The notes beneath the pieces were generated by a model. That model made no database searches, was not told where the DNA came from, and saw only the letters and a list, made by a program, of their open reading frames with translations. The position numbers and the translations under genes are program-made. From assembly GCA_900472175.1 (NCBI GenBank), contig UCHD01000025.1:1-64000 (forward strand): a stretch of 64,000 nt of DNA. Direction: 5' to 3'. This DNA comes from Hyphomicrobiales bacterium. GTDB taxonomy: Bacteria > Pseudomonadota > Alphaproteobacteria > Rhizobiales > Rhizobiaceae. Below are positions 19,533 through 27,881 of the stretch, one piece after another (within the stretch, counting starts at the first letter, position 1; every line of letters begins with the position of its first letter).

Positions 19533-19925
19533 TTAGGTCAGCTGATATTTCGGAAGCCCGGGATAGCGCAGGACCATATCGTCAACCGATATGAGAGGAA
19601 CCCCTTCGATAATCGCCTGAGCAATCAGGATGCGATCGAAGGGGTCCTTGTGAAGCAACGGCAACCCGGCAATTGCGATTGCGTGTTCGCTGTTGATCGG
19701 CAATTCGATGTATCCATTTTCGAGAAGACGATAACGCAGAACGAAAGGATCGGTGCGAAAGTCATCACGTGCCAGGCCGTGCTTGATCGCTGTTTCCCAG
19801 ATGCTGGCCGGACTGAACAGAAGCTCATTGCTCGTATCTTCGATGAGTAGCCTGACGTCAGCTGGCAGCAGATCGATATCGCCCGCCGCCCAGATCAGGA
19901 TATGTGTATCGAGGAGAAATCTCAT
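19533..19925 (-). CDS. PIN-domain ribonuclease toxin (VapC family)
   Basis: A 130-residue PIN-domain protein. The first acidic residue is in MRFLLDTHILIW (Asp6), Glu43 in ASIWETAIK is the second, Asp94 in KDPFDRILIAQA the third, and SVDD near residue 114 completes the metal site. Such toxins cleave RNA until neutralised. The start overlaps the antitoxin stop as ATGA. The pair is inserted, in reverse orientation, between hutU and hutD. Confidence 0.88.
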   Translation of the reverse strand: MRFLLDTHILIWAAGDIDLLPADVRLLIEDTSNELLFSPASIWETAIKHGLARDDFRTDPFVLRYRLLENGYIELPINSEHAIAIAGLPLLHKDPFDRILIAQAIIEGVPLISVDDMVLRYPGLPKYQLT

Positions 19926-20185
19926 CGATCTTTGAACTTGTCGGGATTGCCATAAAACATCTCTTCGATTTCATCGGCCATCATCCTATCGAAATTATCA
20001 GGCACGATGACTTCACCCTTCATGAAACCGATCCGGCGTTTTTTCGGCATTTCGGTTTCATCCAGTGGCACGAGCTTTCCAATCGGCTTGCCGGCCTTGG
20101 CAATGATGAAGGACTCGCCCTTCGACACTTTCTCCATCAAGCGTGACAAATGCGTCTTTGCCTCGTGAATATTGACCGTTTCCAT
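19922..20185 (-). CDS. Phd/YefM-family antitoxin
   Basis: An 87-residue protein beginning METVNIHEAKTHLSRLMEKV, the DNA-binding N-terminus of Phd/YefM antitoxins, followed by GKPIGKLVPL and an acidic C-terminus that should wrap the toxin. A second ATG one codon upstream (20188) is possible, but the ribosome site GGAGG is better spaced for 20185. It is co-transcribed with the PIN toxin and probably represses its own promoter. Confidence 0.87.
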   Translation of the reverse strand: METVNIHEAKTHLSRLMEKVSKGESFIIAKAGKPIGKLVPLDETEMPKKRRIGFMKGEVIVPDNFDRMMADEIEEMFYGNPDKFKDR

Positions 20186-20203
20186 CATCGCCCTCCTTCG
20201 GAC

Positions 20204-20215
20204 TTAGTCTACTAA
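20204..20215. promoter_or_regulatory. Candidate operator of the toxin-antitoxin pair
   Basis: TTAGT-CT-ACTAA, a 12-base palindrome 19 bases upstream of the antitoxin ATG, embedded in two direct copies of ACTTAGTC (20202-20209 and 20216-20223). Repeats of this kind upstream of a Phd-type antitoxin are usual autoregulatory sites. It also lies just ahead of hutD on the other strand. Confidence 0.5.
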
Positions 20216-20242
20216 ACTTAGTCCACGCCATAGAGGTTTACA

Positions 20243-20842
20243 ATGCGCGACGAACAGACATCCTTTCCCAGCCAACTTCACGTGCTGAAGGCCACCAATC
20301 ATCGCCGCATGCCGTGGAAAAATGGTGGCGGTGAGACTGTCGAGATTGCTATTTTCCCGCCGGAGGCCGATCTCTCTGCGTTCGGCTGGCGCGTCAGCAT
20401 GGCAACAGTTGCCAGCGATGGCCCGTTTTCAGTGTTTCCCGGTATAGACCGCACCCTGTCGATCCTTGAGGGCGAAGGTATGGAACTGGATATTGCCGGT
20501 CGAAAGCCAGTCGTATTGACCCGGGCGTCCGAACCACTCGCGTTTCCGGCCGATGCAGCAACCTCGGCACGGCTGGTATCTGGCACCATCGTCGATCTCA
20601 ACGTGATGACCCGCCGGGGGCAGTGGACACATCAGGTGGAGCGGCGCGTGTTTGAAGGCGACCATCCTCTCGATGCCGAAGGCGGCGTAACGATGGTTCT
20701 GTCGCTTGGCAATCTGCGGATCGACAGCGCTGAGCACGCCGAGGAACTGACCCGGCTCGACTGCGCCATCATCGAAGGCCCTTGCCGCATCAGCTCGGAT
20801 ATGCCGGTTGAAGCTTATCTGATCCGCATCAGCTCCGTTTAA
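20243..20842 (+). CDS. hutD: HutD family protein
   Basis: A 199-residue cupin-like protein with the HutD signature RMPWKNGGGET at residues 22-32, then WRVSMATVASDGPFSVFPGIDR and LEGEGMELDI. HutD proteins accompany hut genes and have been proposed to set an upper limit on hut expression, perhaps by binding urocanate; their chemistry is not settled. The gene is separated from hutU by the reversed toxin-antitoxin pair, so it probably needs its own promoter in 20186-20242. It ends tail-to-tail with the ureohydrolase gene, overlapping by four bases. Confidence 0.88.
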   Translation: MRDEQTSFPSQLHVLKATNHRRMPWKNGGGETVEIAIFPPEADLSAFGWRVSMATVASDGPFSVFPGIDRTLSILEGEGMELDIAGRKPVVLTRASEPLAFPADAATSARLVSGTIVDLNVMTRRGQWTHQVERRVFEGDHPLDAEGGVTMVLSLGNLRIDSAEHAEELTRLDCAIIEGPCRISSDMPVEAYLIRISSV

Positions 20843-21777
20843 CGGCCATTCTTACGGGCCAGATTGCCCAGCACGTGGCAGATCAAGCGGCCGACCACAG
20901 TCGCGGTCATTCCGTTGACATCGGCCTTCGGTTGAAACTCGACGATCGAAAAGCCAGCGAGTGTGCGGCCCGTCATTGCCGAGGCGATGAGATCGGTAAC
21001 TTCCTCAAGCCATAGACCTCCGGGTGACATTGCGTTGACGCCCGGGCAGATCGACGGGTCCAGCGCATCGACATCGATATGGATGAGCAATGCACCATCA
21101 CGCGGAATGGCGTCGGCGATCTCCACAACGCCGTTTGCCCGAACCTGGCGCACCGTAACCAACCGCGAACCCCAGCGTTTCGCCGTCTCGACCTCTTCGC
21201 GGCGCGCACTGCCGACGGCGCGAAGGCCGACCTGGGTCATGGAACGCACGAACGGAAGCTCGGAGGCGCGCCGCATCGTGCTGGAATAGCCGAGCGTTTC
21301 ATCGCCAATCCGGTCGCGCCAGTCGATATGGGCATCGATCTGCAGGATATGAAGCGTTTCAGCATCCGAGAAACCGCGCATGAAGGGAATGGCGGCGGAA
21401 TCATCGCCACCGATCAGAAGCGGGATGGCGCCCGCTGCCCGGATGTTTCGCGTGACAGCCTCGATCGCCGTTCGATTGCCGACATTGTCATTATGGCGAG
21501 TAACGACGTCGCCCAAGTCCACGACATCCAAAGCGCCATCGTTCAACAACGGCCCATCGAAATCGAAGTCCCAATGGTCGACATGCACGGATGCCTCCGT
21601 GATCGCCCGGCGGACTGCATCCGGACCTCTCACGCCTGAAAGGTCTTGAATGGCATGGGGATAGGTCGTTCCGTGTTCCGCTCCAAAAATCGCAATGGAA
21701 CCTGGCTGGGGCTCCGTTGCGGCGGGCAGGCCAAGGAAGGTTTCGGCTGCAGGCTCAAGTGTGTAGGTCATGCTCAT
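20839..21777 (-). CDS. Ureohydrolase (arginase/agmatinase family), substrate unknown
   Basis: A 312-residue metalloenzyme of the arginase fold. Metal-site motifs are GGDDS at residues 123-127, DAHIDWRD at 148-155 and DVDALDP at 235-241. In arginases and agmatinases the first motif is normally GGDHS, so a metal-binding His is Asp here; I recall the same variant in some rhizobial agmatinase-like proteins. Family members hydrolyse C-N bonds in guanidino or formimidoyl groups. Its ATG overlaps the stop of the solA-like gene by four bases, making it last in an operon with a transporter, a lyase paralogue and an N-methyl amino acid oxidase. A formimidoyl- or guanidino-acid substrate is likely, unproven. 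Confidence 0.85.
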   Translation of the reverse strand: MSMTYTLEPAAETFLGLPAATEPQPGSIAIFGAEHGTTYPHAIQDLSGVRGPDAVRRAITEASVHVDHWDFDFDGPLLNDGALDVVDLGDVVTRHNDNVGNRTAIEAVTRNIRAAGAIPLLIGGDDSAAIPFMRGFSDAETLHILQIDAHIDWRDRIGDETLGYSSTMRRASELPFVRSMTQVGLRAVGSARREEVETAKRWGSRLVTVRQVRANGVVEIADAIPRDGALLIHIDVDALDPSICPGVNAMSPGGLWLEEVTDLIASAMTGRTLAGFSIVEFQPKADVNGMTATVVGRLICHVLGNLARKNGR

Positions 21778-22931
21778 GCAGCCCGCGCTGCCAGAAATCG
21801 GTCCATTGCCGCGAACGAAAACGCTCCAATCGGCAGATCGGTGCCGCCATCCAGAGCCAAATCAGCCAGGATTTCGCCGACGACGCTGGTGAACTTGAAC
21901 CCGTGGCCGGAGCAGGGCGATGCTACGACGATGCGATTATCACCCGGCAACAGGTCGAGCAGGAAATCCTCGCTCGGCAGCATCGTGTAGCGGCAGGTGG
22001 TGGAGCGCACGCGCAATCCGGCGGCGGACGGCAGCCGGCGCTTGATGAAACTGTCGAGCAGATCCGTATCCTTGTCGTTGACAGCCGGATTGGGCTGGTT
22101 CGGATCGATCGGTTCGCGGAAATGCGCGTGACGGCCAACCTTGACACCATCTACGCCGATTGCTGGGAAACCAAAGAACGAGCCATTCTCGCCCTCGTCG
22201 CGAATAAACACCGGCATGCGCTGCGGCATCGTGACGAAACCATCCGTCGGCTGGTACCAGGAGACCACCTGCTTGATCGGCACTGCATGATCGCGCAAGT
22301 CAGGTACCAGTTCGCCGATCCAGGAGCCCGTTGCCACGATCACCTTGCTGGCGGCGTAACGTCCGGTATCAGATACGATGACTACGCCACCCTCGCCCGG
22401 CTCGATCGCTGTCACCTTCTCGCCGAAATGCAACACCGCACCGTCGGCGGCGGCCAGCTTGAGATGCCCCATGACCGCCGCTTCTGGCCGCAGATAGCCG
22501 CCCTGCGGGTCGAGCAATGCAATCTCGTCACCATCCAGCGAAAACACCGGAAAACGGCGGCGCATCTCGTTTGGATCCAGCGTTTCCAGCGGCAGGTTGT
22601 GCAGCGCGCAGCTCTTCTTCGTACCGCTGACAATCTTGCTGTCGGGCTTGCCGATCTGCAGGACGCCGGTGATCGTGAGGATATCCTCGCGCAGCCGCGC
22701 TTCCAGCGCCCGCCAATTGGCATAGGCGCGCTGCAGCAGCGGCACGTACGATGGATCCTCGAAATAGCCGAGCCGGATCAAACGGCTATCGCCATGCGAC
22801 GAACTCAGCGCATGGGCCGGATAGTAGGCATCGATGCCGATTGCCTTGACGCCGCGCGCTGCCAGATGCGCGATGGCGGCACTCCCCATGGCGCCAAGGC
22901 CGACAACAGCAACGTCGAAATGGGCGGTCAT
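21774..22931 (-). CDS. FAD-dependent N-methyl amino acid oxidase (SolA / monomeric sarcosine oxidase family)
   Basis: A 385-residue flavoprotein. The FAD motif VVGLGAMGSAA is at about residues 9-19, SSHGDSRLIRLGYFEDPSYVPL follows at 48-70, CRYTMLPSEDF near residue 325 contains the Cys that anchors FAD covalently in MSOX and MTOX, and CSGHGFKF is near the end. Such enzymes oxidise secondary amines such as sarcosine or N-methyltryptophan, releasing formaldehyde and peroxide. It lies 21 bases after the lyase paralogue and overlaps the ureohydrolase start. The operon context suggests an N-methylated imported compound, but the natural substrate cannot be read. Confidence 0.87.
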   Translation of the reverse strand: MTAHFDVAVVGLGAMGSAAIAHLAARGVKAIGIDAYYPAHALSSSHGDSRLIRLGYFEDPSYVPLLQRAYANWRALEARLREDILTITGVLQIGKPDSKIVSGTKKSCALHNLPLETLDPNEMRRRFPVFSLDGDEIALLDPQGGYLRPEAAVMGHLKLAAADGAVLHFGEKVTAIEPGEGGVVIVSDTGRYAASKVIVATGSWIGELVPDLRDHAVPIKQVVSWYQPTDGFVTMPQRMPVFIRDEGENGSFFGFPAIGVDGVKVGRHAHFREPIDPNQPNPAVNDKDTDLLDSFIKRRLPSAAGLRVRSTTCRYTMLPSEDFLLDLLPGDNRIVVASPCSGHGFKFTSVVGEILADLALDGGTDLPIGAFSFAAMDRFLAARAA

Positions 22932-22952
22932 GGCAGTATCCTTCCGGGAATT

Positions 22953-24446
22953 TCAGATGTGTGGAGGCGGTGACCTGCGCAGGAGATCGCGGGCCTTTTC
23001 CAAATCCCAGCCGAGCGGCCGGTCGTCGGCATAGGTTGGCACATCGGCGCGGATATGGCGATAGAGCACATCGGTTCCCTTAGCCCGCGGCGCAACGCCG
23101 GATTTGAAATCCTGTGCCTGTGCGGCGGCGGCAAACTCGATGCCGAATATCTGTTCGGCATTGTCGATGACCGCGAGCAGCTTGTTGGCGGCCGCCGTCG
23201 GATGCCCGAGAAAGTCCTCCTGCAATGCCGACGTAATGCCACCATCAAGGCTGGCCGGGGCGCCAAGACGCCGGTTTTCCGCAGCAAGCGCCGCTGCCGT
23301 ATATTGCGCGATCATGAAGCCGGAACCGGCACCCGGATCGGCGGCAAGAAATGCGGGCAGGCCGCTGACCAGCGGATTGACGAGACGGTCGATCCGGCGC
23401 TCGCTCATCATCGAAATCTGGACAATCGAGATGGCGAGGCTATCCAGAGCCTGGCCAAGCGCCGGGGCGACGGCATGTGCCTCGGAGGACACTACCGGTG
23501 CTTCCGGCGTGCCCGAGACAGCCGGATTGTCGGTGACGGACGCCAGTTCCCGATTCATGACGGCACTTGCAAAATCGAACACATCCCGCCCGGCACCATG
23601 GGCATGCGGGACGGAACGTATGCTCAGGGCATCCTGTGTGCGCGCGCCCTTGGCGGCATCGATCAATCCGCTCCCAGCCAGCCGCTCGCGCAAGATCCTG
23701 CCGACCTTCTCGATCCCCAGAGACTTGCGAAGCGCGAGCACATCAGCGTCAAAGGCTACCATCTGGCAGCCAAGTGCTTCCATCGTCAGTGCGGCAATGG
23801 CGTCGGCCCAATCCAGCAGCCGCTCCGCCCGCAGTAAGGCGACCGCTCCAAGCCCCATGGAGCAGGCCGTGCCATTGACGAGGCTCAGGCCTTCCTTCGC
23901 CTGCAAAACAAGTGGCGCAACGCCAAGCGTCTTCAACGCCTCGGCACCAGTCACCGGATTCCCCTTCAACCGGGCCCTGCCCTCGCCGATCAGCGCCAGC
24001 GCGATATGCGCATTATGGCTGAGATATCCCGCCGACCCTTTGGATGGCACTTCCGGGATGCAGTCTTTGCGCAGAAACACCTGCAGCAGTTCAACGATCG
24101 CGGGACGCACGCCCGAATGGCCATGAGAAAAATTGGCGATCTGGGCTGCGATGATCGCGCGGACTTCGCGCGCCTCCAGTAACGGCCCGACACCACAGGC
24201 GTGGCTAAGGATGATATTGCGCGACAAGCGGCTCTGCGACGGGCGATCCACCACGGTATCGGCGAGAGCGCCAACACCCGTGTTGACCCCATATGCCCGC
24301 ACGCCGCTTTCGACGATCGCCGAGACGATGCGGCTGGCCGTTTCAACCCGCTGTCTGGCAGCATTGGAAAGAGCAAGCGTTGCGCCACCCGCAACCGCCG
24401 CCACGGCGCGCCAGTCGAGCGCGCTCTCAAGCACGATGTCCTGCAC
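22953..24446 (-). CDS. Histidine ammonia-lyase paralogue lacking the MIO triad
   Basis: A 497-residue HAL/PAL-family protein that aligns along the full length of HutH but has Tyr-Leu-Ser at residues 141-143 (bases 24018-24026) where HutH has Ala-Ser-Gly, after an intact KGSAG lead-in. The triad normally cyclises to the MIO electrophile, so standard lyase chemistry is not expected. Other active-site positions are kept: Tyr52 in YGVNTG, His82 in LSHACG, Asn191 in LVNGT, Gln271, Arg277 and Glu410. The active-site Tyr of QDPYCIR is Leu274. The GTG start follows the hisP-type stop closely with a GGAGG ribosome site. Retention of the pocket suggests ligand binding, an altered reaction or a regulatory role. 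Confidence 0.85.
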   Translation of the reverse strand: MQDIVLESALDWRAVAAVAGGATLALSNAARQRVETASRIVSAIVESGVRAYGVNTGVGALADTVVDRPSQSRLSRNIILSHACGVGPLLEAREVRAIIAAQIANFSHGHSGVRPAIVELLQVFLRKDCIPEVPSKGSAGYLSHNAHIALALIGEGRARLKGNPVTGAEALKTLGVAPLVLQAKEGLSLVNGTACSMGLGAVALLRAERLLDWADAIAALTMEALGCQMVAFDADVLALRKSLGIEKVGRILRERLAGSGLIDAAKGARTQDALSIRSVPHAHGAGRDVFDFASAVMNRELASVTDNPAVSGTPEAPVVSSEAHAVAPALGQALDSLAISIVQISMMSERRIDRLVNPLVSGLPAFLAADPGAGSGFMIAQYTAAALAAENRRLGAPASLDGGITSALQEDFLGHPTAAANKLLAVIDNAEQIFGIEFAAAAQAQDFKSGVAPRAKGTDVLYRHIRADVPTYADDRPLGWDLEKARDLLRRSPPPHI

Positions 24447-24448
24447 GA

Positions 24449-25255
24449 TCAGCCTCCGAAATTGCCGATAAACTGGCGGAAGCTGGGCGAACCGCCGGAA
24501 CCGAACAATTCGTCCGGCGCGCCGTCACTGTCGATCTCGCCGGACTTCATGAAGATCACCCGGTTGGAAACGTTTCGGGCAAAGCTCATTTCGTGGGTGA
24601 CGACCAGCATGGTCATGCCCTCTTCGGCCAGCGAGCGCATGACACGCAACACTTCGCCGACCAACTCCGGATCGAGCGCCGAGGTCGGCTCGTCAAACAG
24701 CATGACCTTCGGTTTCATCGCCAGCGAGCGGGCGATCGCTGCGCGCTGCTGCTGGCCACCGGACAGATGCGCCGGATAGGCGTGGCGCTTTTCCGCGATA
24801 CCGACCTTTTCCAAGAGCGCTTCGGCTTCAGCGATACATTCGGCGCGGGGGCGCTTCAGCACATGCACCGGCCCCTCGATGACATTCTCGAGGATGGTCA
24901 TGTGGGACCAGAGATTGAACGACTGGAAAACCATGCCGAGTTCGGAACGGATCCGGTCCACCTGCTTGCGGTTCGCCGGCACGTTCTTGCCGCCCCGCTG
25001 CTGCATCTGAATCAGTTCGCCATCGACGGAAATCTCGCCGTGATCGGCGATTTCCAACAGATTGATACAGCGCAGGAAGGTCGATTTGCCCGAGCCACTG
25101 GCGCCGAGCAGTGAAATGACGTCGCCGTCGCGAGCCTCGAGCGAGATGCCGCGCAACACTTCATGCGTGCCAAAACTCTTGCGGATATTGCGGACGGAAA
25201 GCCGGGTCGTGCCTGCCATGGTCGTTCCAGTCTGGTTGAGGGTCGCGGAAGTCAT
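24449..25255 (-). CDS. Polar amino acid ABC transporter ATP-binding protein (HisP type)
   Basis: A 268-residue ATPase with Walker [10 protein letters not shown] near residue 52, signature [16 protein letters not shown] near 164, Walker [15 protein letters not shown] and the switch His in [10 protein letters not shown]. It energises uptake by the two permeases and binding protein encoded upstream. Its ATG overlaps the permease stop as ATGA, which decides the start over an internal Met13. It is followed three bases later by the MIO-less lyase paralogue, tying transport to that catabolic set. Confidence 0.92.
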   Translation of the reverse strand: MTSATLNQTGTTMAGTTRLSVRNIRKSFGTHEVLRGISLEARDGDVISLLGASGSGKSTFLRCINLLEIADHGEISVDGELIQMQQRGGKNVPANRKQVDRIRSELGMVFQSFNLWSHMTILENVIEGPVHVLKRPRAECIAEAEALLEKVGIAEKRHAYPAHLSGGQQQRAAIARSLAMKPKVMLFDEPTSALDPELVGEVLRVMRSLAEEGMTMLVVTHEMSFARNVSNRVIFMKSGEIDSDGAPDELFGSGGSPSFRQFIGNFGG

Positions 25256-25962
25256 CGTTGCGGAACCGGAAAAAGCGGTGCCGCGCGGCGATGCGGGGTC
25301 AGCTTGTATTCAAGCAGCGCCATGGCCTGCAGGATGATGAAGTTGAGAATGAGATAGATCGCGGCGGCACAGAGGAAGACTTCCATCGTGCGGTATGTCT
25401 GCGAGATCAACCGTTGGGCGACGCCGGTCACTTCCCAGACGGTGACAAGGCTGGCAAGCGCCGTCGATTTCACCATCATCACCACTTCCGTGGAGTAAGC
25501 GGGCAGGGCGTGGCGGAATGCGATCGGCGCCAAGATACGGCGGGTCAAAAGGAAGCCCGACATGCCAACGGACCGCGCCGCCTCGATTTCCTTGGCCGGG
25601 ATGGCACGCAGGCCGAAGCGGAAGATTTCTGCCGAATAACCGGCCGTGCAAAGCGCCAGCGACAGGACGGCACAAACGAAGGGCTCGCGCAACGCCGGCC
25701 ACAGGAAGCTGTAGCGGATGAAACCGAACTGGCCGAGACCGTAGAAGATCAGGAACATCTGGATCAGAAGCGGCGAGCCGCGAAAGATGAAGATGTAGCC
25801 CTTGGCAAAGTTGCGGGCTGCGGCATTGCCGCTGACGCGCATCCAGACGATCAGAAGCGCCAGGATGCCGCCAAAGAAGACGGAAAGGGAAAACAGCGCC
25901 AGCGTCATCGGCAGAGCGGCCAGCAGCGTTTTCATGGTCTCGAACATGAAGGCGATGTCCAT
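25252..25962 (-). CDS. Polar amino acid ABC transporter permease (HisM type)
   Basis: A 236-residue inner-membrane protein with about five hydrophobic segments. The family EAA loop appears as [24 protein letters not shown] near residue 135. It pairs with the HisQ-type permease as the membrane channel of the transporter. It starts 15 bases after the HisQ-type stop and overlaps the ATPase start. Confidence 0.92.
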   Translation of the reverse strand: MDIAFMFETMKTLLAALPMTLALFSLSVFFGGILALLIVWMRVSGNAAARNFAKGYIFIFRGSPLLIQMFLIFYGLGQFGFIRYSFLWPALREPFVCAVLSLALCTAGYSAEIFRFGLRAIPAKEIEAARSVGMSGFLLTRRILAPIAFRHALPAYSTEVVMMVKSTALASLVTVWEVTGVAQRLISQTYRTMEVFLCAAAIYLILNFIILQAMALLEYKLTPHRRAAPLFPVPQR

Positions 25963-25977
25963 CGCGCGTCTCCTTGA

Positions 25978-26700
25978 TCAGGCCTGGCCGACACTGGTCG
26001 GCATGCTGCGATTGGCGCGCTTTTCAGCACTGTTGAAAATCCGGTCGGAGAAGCTGGTCATGACCAGATAGAGGCAGCCGCCGACAATGAAGAACAGGAA
26101 ATGCTGCCGCGTCGATCCGGCCGCGACCTGACTGGTGCGCATCAGGTCGGCAAGCCCGGTCACCGAAACCAGTGCCGAGTCCTTGAGGCTGAGCTGCCAG
26201 ACATTGCCGATGCCCGGAATGGCGAACCGGAACACCTGCGGCCCGATGATGCGGCGGAAGCGCAAGCCCCGGTTCATGCCGATCGCCTGCGCCGCCTCCA
26301 GCTCCCCCTTGGGGATGGCCAGATACGCACCGCGAAACACCTCGGCCTGATAGGCACCGGAGATGATGCCGACGGCAAGCGCACCGGCTGCAAAGGACGG
26401 AAGGCCGAGAAAGCCCTCATAACCCATCGCCGTGCCGATGGCGGTGACCGCACTCGATCCACCGAAATAGACGAGATAAATGATCAGCAACTCGGGAACA
26501 CCACGGAAGACGGTGGTGTAGGTTCCGCCGATCACCTTCAGGATCCGGCTGCCCGAGAGCTTCGCCCAGGCAATCAGCGAGCCGAGAATAGCCCCGATCA
26601 CCAATGCGACACCCGTGACGCACAGTGTCATCAACGCTGCCACGAGCAGCAGTCCGCCCCACCCGGTGGGGCCAAATCCTATCATTTGAAGTAAAGACAT
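25978..26700 (-). CDS. Polar amino acid ABC transporter permease (HisQ type)
   Basis: A 240-residue membrane protein with several hydrophobic helices, the sequence GTYTTVFRGVPELLIIY near residue 63 and an EAA loop, AIPKGELEAAQAIGMNRGLRFRRI, near residue 129. These place it with histidine, lysine-arginine-ornithine and octopine permeases. It follows the binding-protein gene after a 145-base gap, a spacing common where the binding protein is made in excess. No clear attenuating hairpin was confirmed there. Confidence 0.91.
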   Translation of the reverse strand: MSLLQMIGFGPTGWGGLLLVAALMTLCVTGVALVIGAILGSLIAWAKLSGSRILKVIGGTYTTVFRGVPELLIIYLVYFGGSSAVTAIGTAMGYEGFLGLPSFAAGALAVGIISGAYQAEVFRGAYLAIPKGELEAAQAIGMNRGLRFRRIIGPQVFRFAIPGIGNVWQLSLKDSALVSVTGLADLMRTSQVAAGSTRQHFLFFIVGGCLYLVMTSFSDRIFNSAEKRANRSMPTSVGQA

Positions 26701-26845
26701 GCCGCAGGCGTCCCGTCGTTCCCGGCCAGGCCGGCTTCCCGATCTTCAAGTGGATGTGGAAGGCCGCGCCTCATGTGAGAAAGCAGCCCACCGCAGCAAG
26801 TGTGCCCGCCGCCAGCAAAATAGCAAGCGGCAGGAAAACCTGAAA

Positions 26846-27691
26846 TCAGGGAGTAACGTCGGTCTTGAACCACTTCATCGACAAGGTCTTGATCGTGCCG
26901 TCGGCAAGTGCCGCCTCGATCGCCTTGTTGAGCATGTCGCGCAGATCGGTATCGGCCTGACGGATGCCAAGGCCTTCACCGCTGCCGAAGATCGTGCCGC
27001 CGATTTCAGGACCGGTGAAGCCGAGCGAACCATTAGCCTTCTCGAATGCCGAGATCAGATAGACGGCATCGTCGAATACCAGGTCGATACGGCCGCTCTC
27101 GAGATCGAGGTCGCGCTCAGCGCCGGTCTTGTATTCGCGAACCGTGGCGATATCGCCGAAATTGTCATAGACGAACTTGGAATAGACGGTCGCAGCCTGG
27201 ATACCGATGGTCTTGCCGGCAAACGCCGCCTTCATCGCCTCGACTTCCTTGACGCCGGTCGCACCCGGATCGAGCTTGATGACCGTTCCGGTTCCGGCAG
27301 CATTGGCCAGCGGGCTATCCTTCAGCGTCGCAAAGGCTGCGTGCGTATGGGCATAGGGGATGGTGAAGTCGATGATCTTCTTGCGCTCTTCGGTGATCGA
27401 CAAAGCGTCCATGATGACATCGAACTTGCCGGCATTGAGCGCCGGGATCATGCCGTCCCAATCGGAAGCAACCAGCGTGCACTCGACCTTCATGTGCTCG
27501 CAGAGATACTTGGCCAGCTCCGGCTCGAAACCGCCGAGCGTGCCGTCCGGATTGGTGAGGTTCCAGGGCGCATAGGCGCCTTCAAGCGTAATGGTTACAG
27601 TCTTCCAGTCCTTGGCCTGCGCCAACGGAGCGGAAAGCGTTGCAAATGCGACGGCGCCAGCCATCAGAAATTTTGACAGGTTCATGTTCAC
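26846..27691 (-). CDS. Periplasmic polar amino acid-binding protein (HisJ/LAO type)
   Basis: A 281-residue solute-binding protein. The N-terminus has a signal peptide ending SAPLAQA, with cleavage before KDWKTVTI. Mature features are LEGAYAPWNLTNPDGTLGGFEPEL, DWDGMIPALNAGKFDVIMDALSIT and ERKKIIDFTIPY, typical of cluster-3 amino acid-binding proteins. The first ATG has an AGAGGA ribosome site at good spacing. It is first in the operon and divergent from the HutC-like repressor. The family binds basic amino acids, opines or histidine; the neighbours hint at a modified histidine or a guanidino amino acid. Confidence 0.92.
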   Translation of the reverse strand: MNMNLSKFLMAGAVAFATLSAPLAQAKDWKTVTITLEGAYAPWNLTNPDGTLGGFEPELAKYLCEHMKVECTLVASDWDGMIPALNAGKFDVIMDALSITEERKKIIDFTIPYAHTHAAFATLKDSPLANAAGTGTVIKLDPGATGVKEVEAMKAAFAGKTIGIQAATVYSKFVYDNFGDIATVREYKTGAERDLDLESGRIDLVFDDAVYLISAFEKANGSLGFTGPEIGGTIFGSGEGLGIRQADTDLRDMLNKAIEAALADGTIKTLSMKWFKTDVTP

Positions 27692-27795
27692 GTTCCTCTG
27701 AGGTTTATCTTCAACAACGTCCGCCGATCTGCGCCGGCTTCACAAATATCTTGATGGATAACGCGGCAAAAAATGCCTCTGAACATCCATGTTGT

Positions 27796-27809
27796 ATATG
27801 GTACCATAT
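27796..27809. promoter_or_regulatory. Probable operator for the HutC-like repressor
   Basis: A perfect 14-base palindrome, ATATGG-TA-CCATAT, in the 190-base divergent spacer between the binding-protein gene and the GntR gene. A related half site, ATGGTAT, follows at 27820-27826. Its sequence differs from the hutF-hutI operator (14161-14176), suggesting the two HutC-family repressors are insulated from each other. Confidence 0.55.
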
Positions 27810-27881
27810 GCTAATTTTTATGGTATGCAAGTAGGCGGCCGCATTTGAATGCAAAATTAATTCCGCCCAGGGAATGAGCAT

